Shown piece after piece: positions 35,761 to 46,144 of a stretch of DNA of 64,000 nt. Source of the DNA: Dillenia suffruticosa (taxonomy: Eukaryota > Streptophyta > Magnoliopsida > Dilleniales > Dilleniaceae); assembly GCA_033439265.1 (NCBI GenBank), contig JAVTVX010000010.1, forward strand, positions 5,518,001-5,582,000, in the 5' to 3' direction. Made by a program: the position numbers and the translations under genes. Numbering within the stretch: the first letter of the stretch is position 1; each line of letters begins with the position of its first letter. A model generated the notes under the pieces. The model did not search any database and was not told where the DNA came from. It saw only the letters and a program-made list of their open reading frames with translations.

Positions 35761-38700
35761 ATGAACCCTATATTCTGTAGAACTACTAGCTCTTCGAGTT
35801 CTATGTCAAGTTCTTCAAGAACTAAAGATATAATAAACAGTGAAGAAATAACAATTGAAGATTTTGAAAAAGGAATAGATGAATGGGAGATACCCAAAAT
35901 AAGTATAGACCAAATATACAAAACACCCAAAATCAGTTTCTTTAAAACAGATTATACCATTAAAACCGAAGAAAGAGATATTCAACTTTTAAAATCTTTT
36001 GAAACTATACAACTATTTTCCAAAAAATCTTTAGAAAAACATATGTCCAAAGGATATAAATATGTCCATATCGGATTAGTCCAAATCGGTCTTAGACCAT
36101 TAACAAGAGAAGGATTAAATACTTCTATTCTGGTAACTCTTAGGGATGCCAGACATAATAACTTCTCAGATTCCTTGTTAGGAACTGTTGAATCCAGTCT
36201 ATGTAAAGGTCCAGTTTCCTTCGACTGTTTTCCAAATCTTATAATCTCCTTAAATGATAAAAATATATTAAAATCCCTTATTCTACAAGTTAAAATACAT
36301 AATTATGATATGATGGAGGGATCAATTCCGGTCGCTCTAATATATAAAATACATTATAAAGCCATGACAACAGCCTTCGGCTCAAAACACAAAATTCAAC
36401 ACAAAAAAGGAGAAACTCTTCTTCTCCAAACCGATATTACAAAATCCAACCTGGTTATTCCAAAACCTATCAGATGGGAAGAAATAACCCTTCCAGAAGA
36501 TTGGATGCTAGAAGGAGCAGTTCAACCAAAATCAAACAATGACATTCCAGAACCAAGTACCAGAATAAAACAAATAACACAATATACAGATGGTAATGTT
36601 AAAATAAGTTTTGATAGACCATTTTATAGCTCCAGATTTTCGGATACATCAACAACATCGTCTGAATATATAAATCTGGGAAGAATCTCAAAATTACCAT
36701 CCGTTATAAATCTTCATGATAAAAGCCCAATAAAACCTCCGAGGTATTCGACCTCAGATATTCCGACGACCTCTTTAAAAAATATCGTATTAGGAAAAAC
36801 AATCCCACAACCGGTCTATACACGTTCTCAAACAGAAGAACAAAACCCAATTGATTCAGAACCAACCTCTCCAACACCTTCAGCTATAACAGAAAACGTT
36901 GGAAGGGAAAATGAATTAAACGTTTTAGAAAAAGAAAATGGTTTTGATAAAACATATGATGAAAATGAGATTTTGACAAAACTCAATATTCTCATCAAAA
37001 GTGATTTTGAAATAAATAAAGAATATTTAGAAAATGATTTTTTCTCTGATAAAAACAAAGAAAAAAGAAATTGGTTTTTTAAAACTTTTGGAGAAAACAT
37101 TTTCAAAATCCAAGATAAACATTTTAAGTTTTGTAGAAAAAATAAAATAAATATTTTATTTTTCACATGGCTTGAAACGTATACTAAAAAACACAACATT
37201 AAATATCCATTCAAAACAGCCAACCCTATCACAAAAAGAAACAAAAAACCCTCATGGGAAACCAAAGATGGTGAAAACATCGAGTCTGATCATCCACCTC
37301 TTCGGACGATCAAAATCACTGTTGGTACAGAAAACATTGAGGCGAGTCCTTATAAAAAACCTCAGGAAAATGACTCTGTAAACTTAAAAAATATCATCAT
37401 CCAAAATAATTATACAAATGCACATTTACACACAATTGGAAAACAACTTTCCAAAATCGACAAATCACAAAAAGAACCTACTGAGTCTAATAAAATAGAA
37501 AAGCTTAAAAAATCAAAAGACCCTATTTTCAAACCCTATCAAATTTCGAACCAAGCCAACCAAGAAATCAAAACCAATAAACAAGAATTCTTGGAAGCCA
37601 TAAAACTTCAACTCAGTAAAATCGAGTCATCTTCAGGACAGTCCAATCCGATTGTTCCTGACACTCCTCAATCTGTAAATCAAGATATTACAGTCCTAAA
37701 TAAAACCCTTTCATCCGAATTAGATGAGGATGAAGAAGAAGCTTTTCAGGAACAAAATCCTGAGATAAACAAACTTCTTTGGAAAACTCCTAAATCCGAA
37801 TATGTTAAAACCAGATTACCTGAGTTAGAAATAGGTAATCAACCCGAGATATTGGTCCAGCCAAAATACAACGCCAATTCTATATATGTATGGAATATAG
37901 ATGGAATGAGTGAATACCAAATCCTGAATACATTACAACAAATGACAATGGCATCCAATGCCTACAAAACCCAACAAGGAACAACCGATAAAACAGTTGC
38001 AGAACTCCTTATCGCAGGATTTTCTGGCCAATTAAAAGGATGGTGGGATTTTCATCTCAATATAGAACAACAATTAAGTATTTTAAATGCAATTCAAATT
38101 GGTGAAGAAGGTGAACCAATTTTAAATCATTTGGGTGAACCAATCCAAGATGCTGTCGCAACCCTAATATTCACTATATCACTTCATTTTATTGGCGACT
38201 CATCCCATCTAAAAGATAAAAATACCGATCTCTTATCCAACCTCCGATGTAAAAAACTCAGTGACTTCCAATGGTATAAAACCACCTTTCTATCCAGGGT
38301 CATGCTTCGCGAAGACTCTAATCAACCCTTTTGGAAAGAAAAATTCCTTGCCGGACTTCCAACCTTGTTAGGAGAAAAGGTTAGGAACACCATTCGTGAA
38401 ACTTTTGGAAAACAAATTATTCCATATGACCAACTTACTTACGGTGAATTAGTTAGCTTCACACAAAAGGAAGGTCTTAAAATCTGTCAAGACTTAAAAC
38501 TCCAAAAACATCTAAAATGGGAAATGAAGAAAACCAAAAAAGAATTAGGATCATTCTGTGCCCAGTTTGATCTTAATAAACATAAAACCTGCAATGGAGA
38601 ATGCAGTAAGAAACAATCCAAAAAATACTCTAAAAAAGAATATCCTAAAAAATTCAAACCCTATAAAAAATATAAAGAGGATTATTATAAAAAACCTTAC

Positions 38701-41436
38701 AAAAAATTTCGTAAAACTAAGCAATACAAAAAGGAAGAGAAACCTTCAATCTCAAAACCTTCAACCTCAAAATCATTAAAAGATATAACATGTTTCAAAT
38801 GTGGAAGAAAAGGACATACTTCCAAATATTGCAGAGTATCTAAAAAGATTAGAGAACTCCATTTGGACGAAAAAATTCTAAATAAAATCTCAGTTTTATT
38901 AGTAGATAGTTCTGATACAGATACAATCAGTTCAGAAACTTCTACTAGTAATCCTCAAATTGATGAACTTATAACCAGTTCCAGTAAAACAGAATCCGAT
39001 ACTGACTCTTCAGATTCAAAACATATAAACATGATAACCAAGGAACAAAGCTTAATTCTGGAAGCCATTCAACATATAAACAATCAGGAAATCCAGAAAA
39101 AATGTTTGGATCAATTAAAACAATCTCTAGAAGGAAGTTCTGAAAATCCTTCTAGTACTCCTCATATTAATACCGGTATGTACAATCTCACTTCCATATT
39201 AAATAAAAAGAAATTCAATAAAAAATCCTCTGCAACAATTCCAGAATTGCAAGAAGAAATAAAAACAATCAAAAAAGAATTAAAAGAATTAAAACACAAA
39301 CAAGAGGAAAATTCTAAAACCATTTCGATCTTATTATCTCAAATAAAAGCCAAAAATGTAGTTACTGATTCAAGCAGTGATGAAGAAAATTCGGATGAGG
39401 ATCCTTTAGATCCTCAGACCATCCAACACCTCGTAAAAACCAATAAAACCTTTCCTGAAGAAATCCTTTTCGTCCTAAAGGAAATTACTTCCCGAAAATA
39501 CCTTATAAAAATCACACTTAGATTATCCGAAAATTTTAAAATTGATACGGTCGCTCTATTCGATACCGGAGCTGACTTAAATTGCATAAAAGCAGATCTC
39601 ATTCCAAAAAGATTTCATGAAAAAACTAGCGAAAGACTATCTGCGGCAAATAGTTCCAAATTACATATAATTGCCAAACTAGATGCAGGAATCCAAAATG
39701 AAAAATTCACAATTAAAACAACTTTCGTCCTAGTTTCTGACATCCGACAAACAATAATACTGGGAACTCCGTTTATCAATCTTATTACCCCTTATAAGGT
39801 TGAATACAATGGAATTAAATCAAAAAACAAAACCGAAAAACTCTTCTTTCCATTCCTAGAACCTCCTAAAACTAGAAACTTAAATTTAATCAAAGCCGCT
39901 TCCATCCATGAAAACTCAATCAATCTTTTAATGCAGAAAAAACAATTTGACCTATTATATCTAAAACAGCATATTGATCTCCAAAGGATTGAACAACAAT
40001 TACAAACCAATTCTATAAAACAAAAAATCTCTGAAATCCAGAAAAACATTGAAACCGATATCTGTTCTGATCTTCCCAATGCCTTTTGGGATAGAAAACA
40101 ACATATGGTCGATCTACCATATGAAAAAGGATTCGATGAACGAAATATTCCTACTAAAGCAAGGCCAATTCAAATGAATGCCGAATTAGAACAATATTGT
40201 AAAAAGGAAATTCAAGACCTTGAATCCAAGGGATTAATTTCAAAATCCAGATCTCCATGGAGTTGTGCAGCTTTCTATGTAAACAAAAATTCAGAAATAG
40301 AAAGAGGAACCCCTAGACTTGTCATAAACTATAAACCTCTAAATGAAGCTTTAAAATGGATCCGCTATCCAATCCCTAACAAAAAAGACTTATTACAAAA
40401 ACTAAATTCCGCCAACATATTTTCAAAATTCGATATGAAATCAGGATTTTGGCAAATCCAAATTCATCCTAAAGATAGATATAAAACGGCGTTTACTGTT
40501 CCATTTGGACAATACGAATGGAATGTTATGCCATTTGGTTTAAAAAATGCACCTTCAGAATTTCAACGAATTATGAATGATATATTCAATCCATACTCGG
40601 AATTCTGCATTGTTTATATTGATGATGTACTTATATTCTCCTCATCAATAGAACAACATTTTAAAAATCTCAAAACATTCTTTTATGTTTGTAAAAAGAA
40701 TGGACTGGTTTTATCAGCTAAAAAGATATCTTTATTCCAAACAAGAATAAGATTTTTAGGTCACCACATAACTTGTGGAACCATAAAACCAATAGAAAGA
40801 TCTTTGGAATTTGCAAACAAATTTCCAGATAAAATTCTTGATAAAACTCAGCTTCAGAGATTTCTAGGAAGTCTAAATTATGTCCTAGATTTCTTTCCAA
40901 ATATCAATAAAATTGCACAACCTCTTCATAACAGATTAAAGAAAAACCCTAAACCTTGGACAAATGAACATACCGAAACTGTCCGACTCATTAAAAAACA
41001 AATCCTAGAAATTCCTTGTCTTCATATTGCCAATCCTAGCCTCCCTAAAATTGTTGAAACCGATGCTAGTGATTTAGGATATGGAGGAATCCTAAAACAA
41101 CTCCAGGATCATAAAGAAGTTGTAATCCAATATACCTCTGGTCACTGGAATCAAACCCAGAAAAACTATTCTACCATAAAAAAGGAAATTTTGTCAATTG
41201 TTTTATGCATTACAAAATTTCAAAGCGACTTGTTAAATCAAAAATTTTTATTACGTATCGATTGTAAATCTGCAAAAGAAATTTTGCAAAAGGATGTCCA
41301 AAACATTGCTTCTAAACAAATTTTTGCACGATGGCAAGCTATATTATCTATTTTTGATTTTGATATTGAATATATCAAAGGTGAAAGAAATTCTCTGCCT
41401 GATTTTCTAACCAGAGAATTTTTACAGGACAAATAA
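35761..41436 (+). CDS. Viral polyprotein ORF1, copy B: MP-CP-PR-RT-RNase H (intact)
   Basis: An open frame of 1891 aa from ATG 35761; a longer frame would need a non-ATG start at 35734. Domains in order: a serine-rich N-terminus; a 30K-superfamily movement protein at about 50-310 (with the LRDARHNN block); a long charged linker; a coat protein region with GQLKGWWDFHL (W761) and a basic Lys-rich stretch; a CCHC zinc knuckle CFKCGRKGHTSKYC (1011-1024); an aspartic protease with active site DTGA (D1268); a reverse transcriptase with YIDD (1619-1622); and RNase H beginning at ETDAS (D1768). It would be cleaved by its own protease. No stop or frameshift is present. There is no viral promoter upstream of it in this array, because copy A's mirror image lies there, so expression from this locus is doubtful. 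Confidence 0.96.
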   Translation: MNPIFCRTTSSSSSMSSSSRTKDIINSEEITIEDFEKGIDEWEIPKISIDQIYKTPKISFFKTDYTIKTEERDIQLLKSFETIQLFSKKSLEKHMSKGYKYVHIGLVQIGLRPLTREGLNTSILVTLRDARHNNFSDSLLGTVESSLCKGPVSFDCFPNLIISLNDKNILKSLILQVKIHNYDMMEGSIPVALIYKIHYKAMTTAFGSKHKIQHKKGETLLLQTDITKSNLVIPKPIRWEEITLPEDWMLEGAVQPKSNNDIPEPSTRIKQITQYTDGNVKISFDRPFYSSRFSDTSTTSSEYINLGRISKLPSVINLHDKSPIKPPRYSTSDIPTTSLKNIVLGKTIPQPVYTRSQTEEQNPIDSEPTSPTPSAITENVGRENELNVLEKENGFDKTYDENEILTKLNILIKSDFEINKEYLENDFFSDKNKEKRNWFFKTFGENIFKIQDKHFKFCRKNKINILFFTWLETYTKKHNIKYPFKTANPITKRNKKPSWETKDGENIESDHPPLRTIKITVGTENIEASPYKKPQENDSVNLKNIIIQNNYTNAHLHTIGKQLSKIDKSQKEPTESNKIEKLKKSKDPIFKPYQISNQANQEIKTNKQEFLEAIKLQLSKIESSSGQSNPIVPDTPQSVNQDITVLNKTLSSELDEDEEEAFQEQNPEINKLLWKTPKSEYVKTRLPELEIGNQPEILVQPKYNANSIYVWNIDGMSEYQILNTLQQMTMASNAYKTQQGTTDKTVAELLIAGFSGQLKGWWDFHLNIEQQLSILNAIQIGEEGEPILNHLGEPIQDAVATLIFTISLHFIGDSSHLKDKNTDLLSNLRCKKLSDFQWYKTTFLSRVMLREDSNQPFWKEKFLAGLPTLLGEKVRNTIRETFGKQIIPYDQLTYGELVSFTQKEGLKICQDLKLQKHLKWEMKKTKKELGSFCAQFDLNKHKTCNGECSKKQSKKYSKKEYPKKFKPYKKYKEDYYKKPYKKFRKTKQYKKEEKPSISKPSTSKSLKDITCFKCGRKGHTSKYCRVSKKIRELHLDEKILNKISVLLVDSSDTDTISSETSTSNPQIDELITSSSKTESDTDSSDSKHINMITKEQSLILEAIQHINNQEIQKKCLDQLKQSLEGSSENPSSTPHINTGMYNLTSILNKKKFNKKSSATIPELQEEIKTIKKELKELKHKQEENSKTISILLSQIKAKNVVTDSSSDEENSDEDPLDPQTIQHLVKTNKTFPEEILFVLKEITSRKYLIKITLRLSENFKIDTVALFDTGADLNCIKADLIPKRFHEKTSERLSAANSSKLHIIAKLDAGIQNEKFTIKTTFVLVSDIRQTIILGTPFINLITPYKVEYNGIKSKNKTEKLFFPFLEPPKTRNLNLIKAASIHENSINLLMQKKQFDLLYLKQHIDLQRIEQQLQTNSIKQKISEIQKNIETDICSDLPNAFWDRKQHMVDLPYEKGFDERNIPTKARPIQMNAELEQYCKKEIQDLESKGLISKSRSPWSCAAFYVNKNSEIERGTPRLVINYKPLNEALKWIRYPIPNKKDLLQKLNSANIFSKFDMKSGFWQIQIHPKDRYKTAFTVPFGQYEWNVMPFGLKNAPSEFQRIMNDIFNPYSEFCIVYIDDVLIFSSSIEQHFKNLKTFFYVCKKNGLVLSAKKISLFQTRIRFLGHHITCGTIKPIERSLEFANKFPDKILDKTQLQRFLGSLNYVLDFFPNINKIAQPLHNRLKKNPKPWTNEHTETVRLIKKQILEIPCLHIANPSLPKIVETDASDLGYGGILKQLQDHKEVVIQYTSGHWNQTQKNYSTIKKEILSIVLCITKFQSDLLNQKFLLRIDCKSAKEILQKDVQNIASKQIFARWQAILSIFDFDIEYIKGERNSLPDFLTREFLQDK

Positions 41437-41459
41437 AACTGTTATAACCTCTTTTGCAG

Positions 41460-41651
41460 ATGGCGTATTGGAAGACCTTGTTCGAGATGAAGAATAAAAT
41501 CCATCGTTATAACGCTGAAATCAAACTCTTCAAAGAACAGCTAAAACACGAACAGCGATGGGCACATCGCAATATTCTTCGTGCAAACATCGAAAACAAT
41601 AAAACCAGAATCTGGCTTATTAGACTTAATATGAAAGAATTTGCTCTTTAA
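41460..41651 (+). CDS. Viral small ORF (63 aa), copy B
   Basis: Starts 23 nt after the ORF1 stop and ends 36 nt before the ORF2 ATG. The predicted protein (MAYWKTLFEM ... NMKEFAL) is short, basic and likely helical, with heptad-like spacing of hydrophobic residues. The same protein is found unchanged in copies A and C, whereas ORF1 and ORF2 have acquired changes. The tight spacing suggests translation by reinitiation or leaky scanning on a polycistronic RNA. I do not recognise a family; the chance that it is spurious is real but reduced by its conservation. Confidence 0.65.
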   Translation: MAYWKTLFEMKNKIHRYNAEIKLFKEQLKHEQRWAHRNILRANIENNKTRIWLIRLNMKEFAL

Positions 41652-41687
41652 ATAATCTGAAATCTTTATTTGTTCTGTGCAGATCAA

Positions 41688-43074
41688 ATGCCACGAAAAA
41701 CTACTAAAGACAAAGCAAAAATCGGTATAGATTCGACAAAACCAATAAAATCATGGTATGAAATGGTGATCGAAGAGGAAGACTCACAGAACAGGGCTGA
41801 AGTCCAAAACCCATTTAAAACAGCAGCCCAGTCTGAAGACAGACTCGCCCTAATCCAAAAATGGGTCGAATCGGTTCCAGATCAACCAAACTTGTGGAGC
41901 CCTGACTTGTTTCAAACCCTTAAAGCAACCCTGAGTTTAATCCCGACTCAGCACACAGGTAAAACAGGTAAAACTTCTATTCTCCCTTCCAGCAGAGAAA
42001 AAGGAGATTCATCTTCTAAAACCTTGTCTCAAGCGGATCCTAAAATTTTGACTACTACCAGTAGTAAAACCCTAGTTTTAACGGATCCAAAATCTCTAAA
42101 ATCTTCTAGTTTTATTGAGAAAATATATTCTCAAAACATTTTGACTATTGACGAAGGATTTTCCCAAAAGGACCCTTTCCAGACTATGGAGGGGTATTTT
42201 CTAAAAAATTGGTTTTATAAACCTTGGGATTTATCCAAAACAATTGATTATTATCAAACCATTTTGGAATTAACAGAAAGTGCTGAGTTCAAACATTTTA
42301 AATTCTCCTCAGAACAACAGTTTCCCTCTTATTCCACTTGTAAAATTTTGAAAGTCATCCATCCTTCTGATTGGGGACAGGAACTTTCCAAACCTAAAAC
42401 TTTTCCGGTAAACCTTAAAACCAAGATAAACTTCTGTCCTATTTTCTCATACTGGGATTATGTTCAAACCTGGTATAACACATTTCTTATCCAAAATAGT
42501 AAAAGGACCCATTCATGGCTCTTTTATTTCCATGAAAAAACCCAAATTCATAAATACCCGGCATGGTTTCCCCATTGGTGGAAATTTTTTGGATCTTTGC
42601 CCGATATTCTTGTTCCATCGGTCAAAGAATCCTTTGACCTCTTTAAAACCCAATACAAACCCTCAGAGGTAGAAAAGAAGTTTTCACCTCTATGTCTTTT
42701 CTGTTCCAAATTCTATGTACCATGGGTTAGCCAATGGTATTTAGATTATGCCTTTTCTGACGGATCCACCATTCTTATCCGTAAATTCAAAGTTAAATGG
42801 TGGAATTCCTTTCGCATCCCTTATAAAATCCTTAAACCAGCTGTTTCAGTTTGGCTCAAAACTCATGGGCTTCTGAAACCTGATCCTTCTGATCAAACCT
42901 TTTTAGCCCAAAAATCTCATGCTCAGACTCTTCTTGCTGCAGCCAAATCTAAAGACGAGTATCTCCAAATCATGGAGCAGTTGCTCCAAAGTGAACGAGG
43001 ATCATCTTCCAAATCTGCATTATCTGATTCTGAGTCAGACCCTATAATAGATCTGGATAATGATGACTTGTTAA

Positions 43075-43079
<5 letters not shown>
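41688..43079 (+). CDS. Viral ORF2 protein of unknown function (463 aa), copy B (intact)
   Basis: The ATG at 41688 opens a 463-aa frame ending TAA at 43077-43079, directly followed by a homopolymer A tract. The N-terminal ~115 residues are hydrophilic (MPRKTTKDKAK start). A central part is unusually rich in Trp, Phe and Tyr (for example PAWFPHWWKFFG and YVPWVSQWYLDYAF). A pair of cysteines, LCLFC, precedes the latter block. The last ~40 residues are serine-rich and acidic. Florendoviruses are known to carry a downstream ORF of unknown role, and this is probably its equivalent. I see no transactivator, protease or polymerase motif. No function should be assigned. Confidence 0.88.

Positions 43080-43110
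<31 letters not shown>
43077..43110 (+). repeat. Homopolymer A tract at the ORF2 stop codon, copy B
   Basis: The stop codon TAA runs straight into more than 30 A residues. The same tract is present at the same place in copies A (about 28017-28041) and C (about 44057-44083) with different lengths. In all copies viral intergenic sequence continues beyond it, so it is encoded, not a captured mRNA tail. Confidence 0.85.
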
Positions 43111-43115
<5 letters not shown>

Positions 43116-43196
43116 AGCTGGATGGAACTTCTATTCCATGCAAAATCGGCTATGAGCTCGATAGGATGAAAACCCTAAAAACATCCTATGCAAAAA
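43111..43196 (+). other. Start of viral intergenic region, copy B (truncated)
   Basis: Only about 85 bp of intergenic region follow the A tract before the sequence switches strand and copy. The TATA box, repeats and poly(A) signal are absent from copy B. Confidence 0.85.
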
Positions 43197-44051
43197 TATG
43201 GGATCCTTGGGTGGCAGAGCCGACCACTAATCACCACAATAAACAAATAAATAAAGAAGATAAATAAATAAGAGAAGAGGTTAGTGAGGCGGCGTAGCCA
43301 GCCAAGCATATAAAGATAAATAAAAATTAGGATCAAAGATTTATGGGCGGCAGAGCCGACCGCACTCTGGAGAGAGAGCTAGGAGAAGAGAAGAGTTAGA
43401 TAGCATCATGAAATATAAACAATTTATTCATAAAAATAAATGATTACATAAGATAAAGACAAGGAGCTTACATTTGAATACTTGCACCTTGGTCTTGATG
43501 GGGTTTTTCAATAATAAGAAGGGAAAGAGAGGGGACACTCAAGAAATTTGCATAATGCTCCCAAAGCTTTTCCTTCCAAGAATGTGCTCTCAAAGATGTT
43601 TGGTATTTTTCTCACCAAGTGATAACTTATGAAGACCAAAGAGAAATGGCTTCATTTATAGAAATTTAGAAGGTTCCTGTTATTACACGGATGAACAGTG
43701 TAGTTTACTGTTACAACACGGGTGAATAGTACCGTATATGTGAATAGTGCCAAATAGTACCGTGTGAATAGTACCGTATACATGAATAGTGTTTTACAAG
43801 CAGAGACTATACCAAATACAGGAAATGGTACTGATATTGGTATACCAGTTTTGAGATAATTGATTGACCGATAACAAAGTTTTATCAGTTTTAGGGCAAC
43901 TGATTGGCCACTATTTTATTAATTTTGTTGGAGATGCCCTTTCGGGTTTTCATTCCAACTTAATGCTCTAACTTTTGCATAGGATGTTTTTAGGGTTTTC
44001 ATCCTATCGAGCTCATAGCCGATTTTGCATGGAATAGAAGTTCCATCCAGC

Positions 44052-44081
<30 letters not shown>
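43193..44081 (-). promoter_or_regulatory. Viral intergenic region of copy C
   Basis: A near-identical direct repeat of the copy A intergenic region, with repeats at 43721-43792, the TATA box complement at 43654-43663 and the AATAAA complement at 43423-43428. Its left edge joins copy B through a shared AAAA. A promoter here would point leftward into the antisense strand of copy B ORF2. Confidence 0.8.
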
Positions 44082-44083
<2 letters not shown>

Positions 44084-45471
44084 AAGTTAACAAGTCATCA
44101 TTATCCAGATCTATTATAGGGTCTGACTCAGAATCAGATAATGCAGATTTGGAAGATGATCCTCGTTCACTTTGGAGCAACTGCTCCATGATTTGGAGAT
44201 ACTCGTCTTTAGATGGCTGCAGCAAGAAGAGCCTGAGCATGAGATTTTTGGGCTAAAAAGGTTTGATCAGAAGGATCAGGTTTTAGAAGCCCATGAGTTT
44301 TGAGCCAAACTGAAACAGCTGGTTTAAGGATTTTATCAGGGATGCGAAAGGAATTCCACCATTTAACTTTGAATTTACGGATAAGAATGGTGGATCCGTC
44401 AGAAAAGGCATAATCTAAATACCATTGGCTAACCCATGGTACATAGAATTTGGAACAGAAAAGACATAGAGGTGAAAATTTCTTTTCTACCTCTGAGGGT
44501 TTGTATTGGGTTTTAAAGAGGTCAAAGGATTCTTTGACCGATGGAACAAGAATATCGGGCAAAGATCCAAAAAATTTCCACCAATGGGGAAACCATGCCG
44601 GGTATTTATGAATTTGGGTTTTTTCATGGAAATAAAAGAGCCATGAATGGGTCCTTTTACTGTTTTGGATAAGAAATGTGTTATACCAGGCTTGAACATA
44701 ATCCCAGTATGAGAAAATAGGACAGAAGTTTATCTTGGTTTTAAGGTTTACCGGAAAAGTTTTAGGTTTGGAAAGTTCCTGTCCCCAATCAGAAGGATGG
44801 ATGACTTTCAAAATTTTACAAGTGGAATAAGAGGGAAACTGTTGTTCTGAGGAGAATTTAAAATGTTTGAACTCAGCACTTTCCGTTAATTCCAAAATGG
44901 TTTGATAATAATCAATTTTTTTAGATAAATCCCAAGGTTTATAAAACCAATTTTTTAGAAAATACCCCTCCATAGTCTGGAAAGGGTCCTTTTGGGAAAA
45001 TCCTTCGTCAATAGTCAAAATGTTTTGAGAATATATTTTCTCAATAAAACTAGAAGATTTTAGAGATTTTGGATCCGTTAAAACTAGGGTTTTACTACTG
45101 GTAGTAGTCAAAATTTTAGGATCCGCTTGAGACAAGGTTTTAGAAGATGAATCTCCTTTTTCTCTGCTGGAAGGGAGAATAGAAGTTTTACCTGTTTTAC
45201 CTGTGTGCTGAGTCGGGATTAAACTCAGGGTTGCTTTAAGGGTTTGAAACAAGTCAGGGCTCCACAAGTTTGGTTGATCTGGAACCGATTCGACCCATTT
45301 TTGGATTAGGGCGAGTCTGTCTTCAGACTGGGCTGCTGTTTTAAATGGGTTTTGGGCTTCAGCCCTGTTCTGTGAGGCTTCCTCTTCGATCACCATTTTA
45401 TACCATGATTTTATTGGTTTTGTCGAATCTATACCGATTTTTGCTTTGTCTTTAGTAGTTTTTCGTGGCAT
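44082..45471 (-). pseudogene. Viral ORF2, copy C (2-bp frameshift)
   Basis: Open from ATG 45471 to a premature stop at 44209, after about 420 codons. Two T residues present in copy A are missing near 44214-44215, shifting the frame and replacing the serine-rich acidic tail. The rest of the tail sequence is still present out of frame to 44082. Confidence 0.9.
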
Positions 45472-45507
45472 TTGATCTGCACAGAACAAATAAAGATTTT
45501 AGATTAT

Positions 45508-45699
45508 TTAAAGAGCAAATTCTTTCATATTAAGTCTAATAAGCCAGATTCTGGTTTTATTGTTTTCGATGTTTGCACGAAGAATATTGCGATGTGCCCA
45601 TCGCTGTTCGTGTTTTAGCTGTTCTTTGAAGAGTTTGATTTCAGCGTTATAACGATGGATTTTATTCTTCATCTCGAATAAGGTCTTCCAATACGCCAT
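45508..45699 (-). CDS. Viral small ORF (63 aa), copy C
   Basis: Same predicted protein as in copies A and B, between the ORF1 remnant and ORF2. Confidence 0.65.
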   Translation of the reverse strand: MAYWKTLFEMKNKIHRYNAEIKLFKEQLKHEQRWAHRNILRANIENNKTRIWLIRLNMKEFAL

Positions 45700-45722
45700 C
45701 TGCAAAAGAGGTTATAACAGTT

Positions 45723-46144
45723 TTATTTGTCCTGTAAAAATTCTCTGGTTAGAAAATCAGGCAGAGAATTTCTTTCACCTTTGATATATTCAATATCAAA
45801 ATCAAAAATAGATAATATAGCTTGCCATCGTGCAAAAATTTGTTTAGAAGCAATGTTTTGGACATCCTTTTGCAAAATTTCTTTTGCAGATTTACAATCG
45901 ATACGTAATAAAAATTTTTGATTTAACAAGTCGCTTTGAAATTTTGTAATGCATAAAACAATTGACAAAATTTCCTTTTTTATGGTAGAATAGTTTTTCT
46001 GGGTTTGATTCCAGTGACCAGAGGTATATTGGATTACAACTTCTTTATGATCTTGGAGTTGTTTTAGGATTCCTCCATATCCTAAATCACTAGCATCGGT
46101 TTCAACAATTTTAGGGAGGCTAGGATTGGCAATATGAAGACAAG
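45723..46144 (-). pseudogene. Viral ORF1 remnant, copy C (RNase H end only)
   Basis: Only about the last 140 codons of ORF1 remain, starting just before the RNase H block. Homology to copy A stops abruptly at 46144, where the mosaic begins. Confidence 0.92.

Noticed and set aside
43077-43110. Poly(A) run after ORF2 as evidence of retroposition of a viral mRNA
   Set aside because: The tract occurs in all three copies and is followed by the same viral intergenic sequence, so it is part of the viral genome.
27150-44081. Direct ~880-bp repeats (27150-28039 and 43193-44081) that could be read as LTRs of a giant retrotransposon
   Set aside because: They are viral intergenic regions of copies A and C in the same orientation. 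They lack LTR termini and target duplications of LTR type, there is no integrase, and the polyprotein has a movement domain and a viral coat protein.
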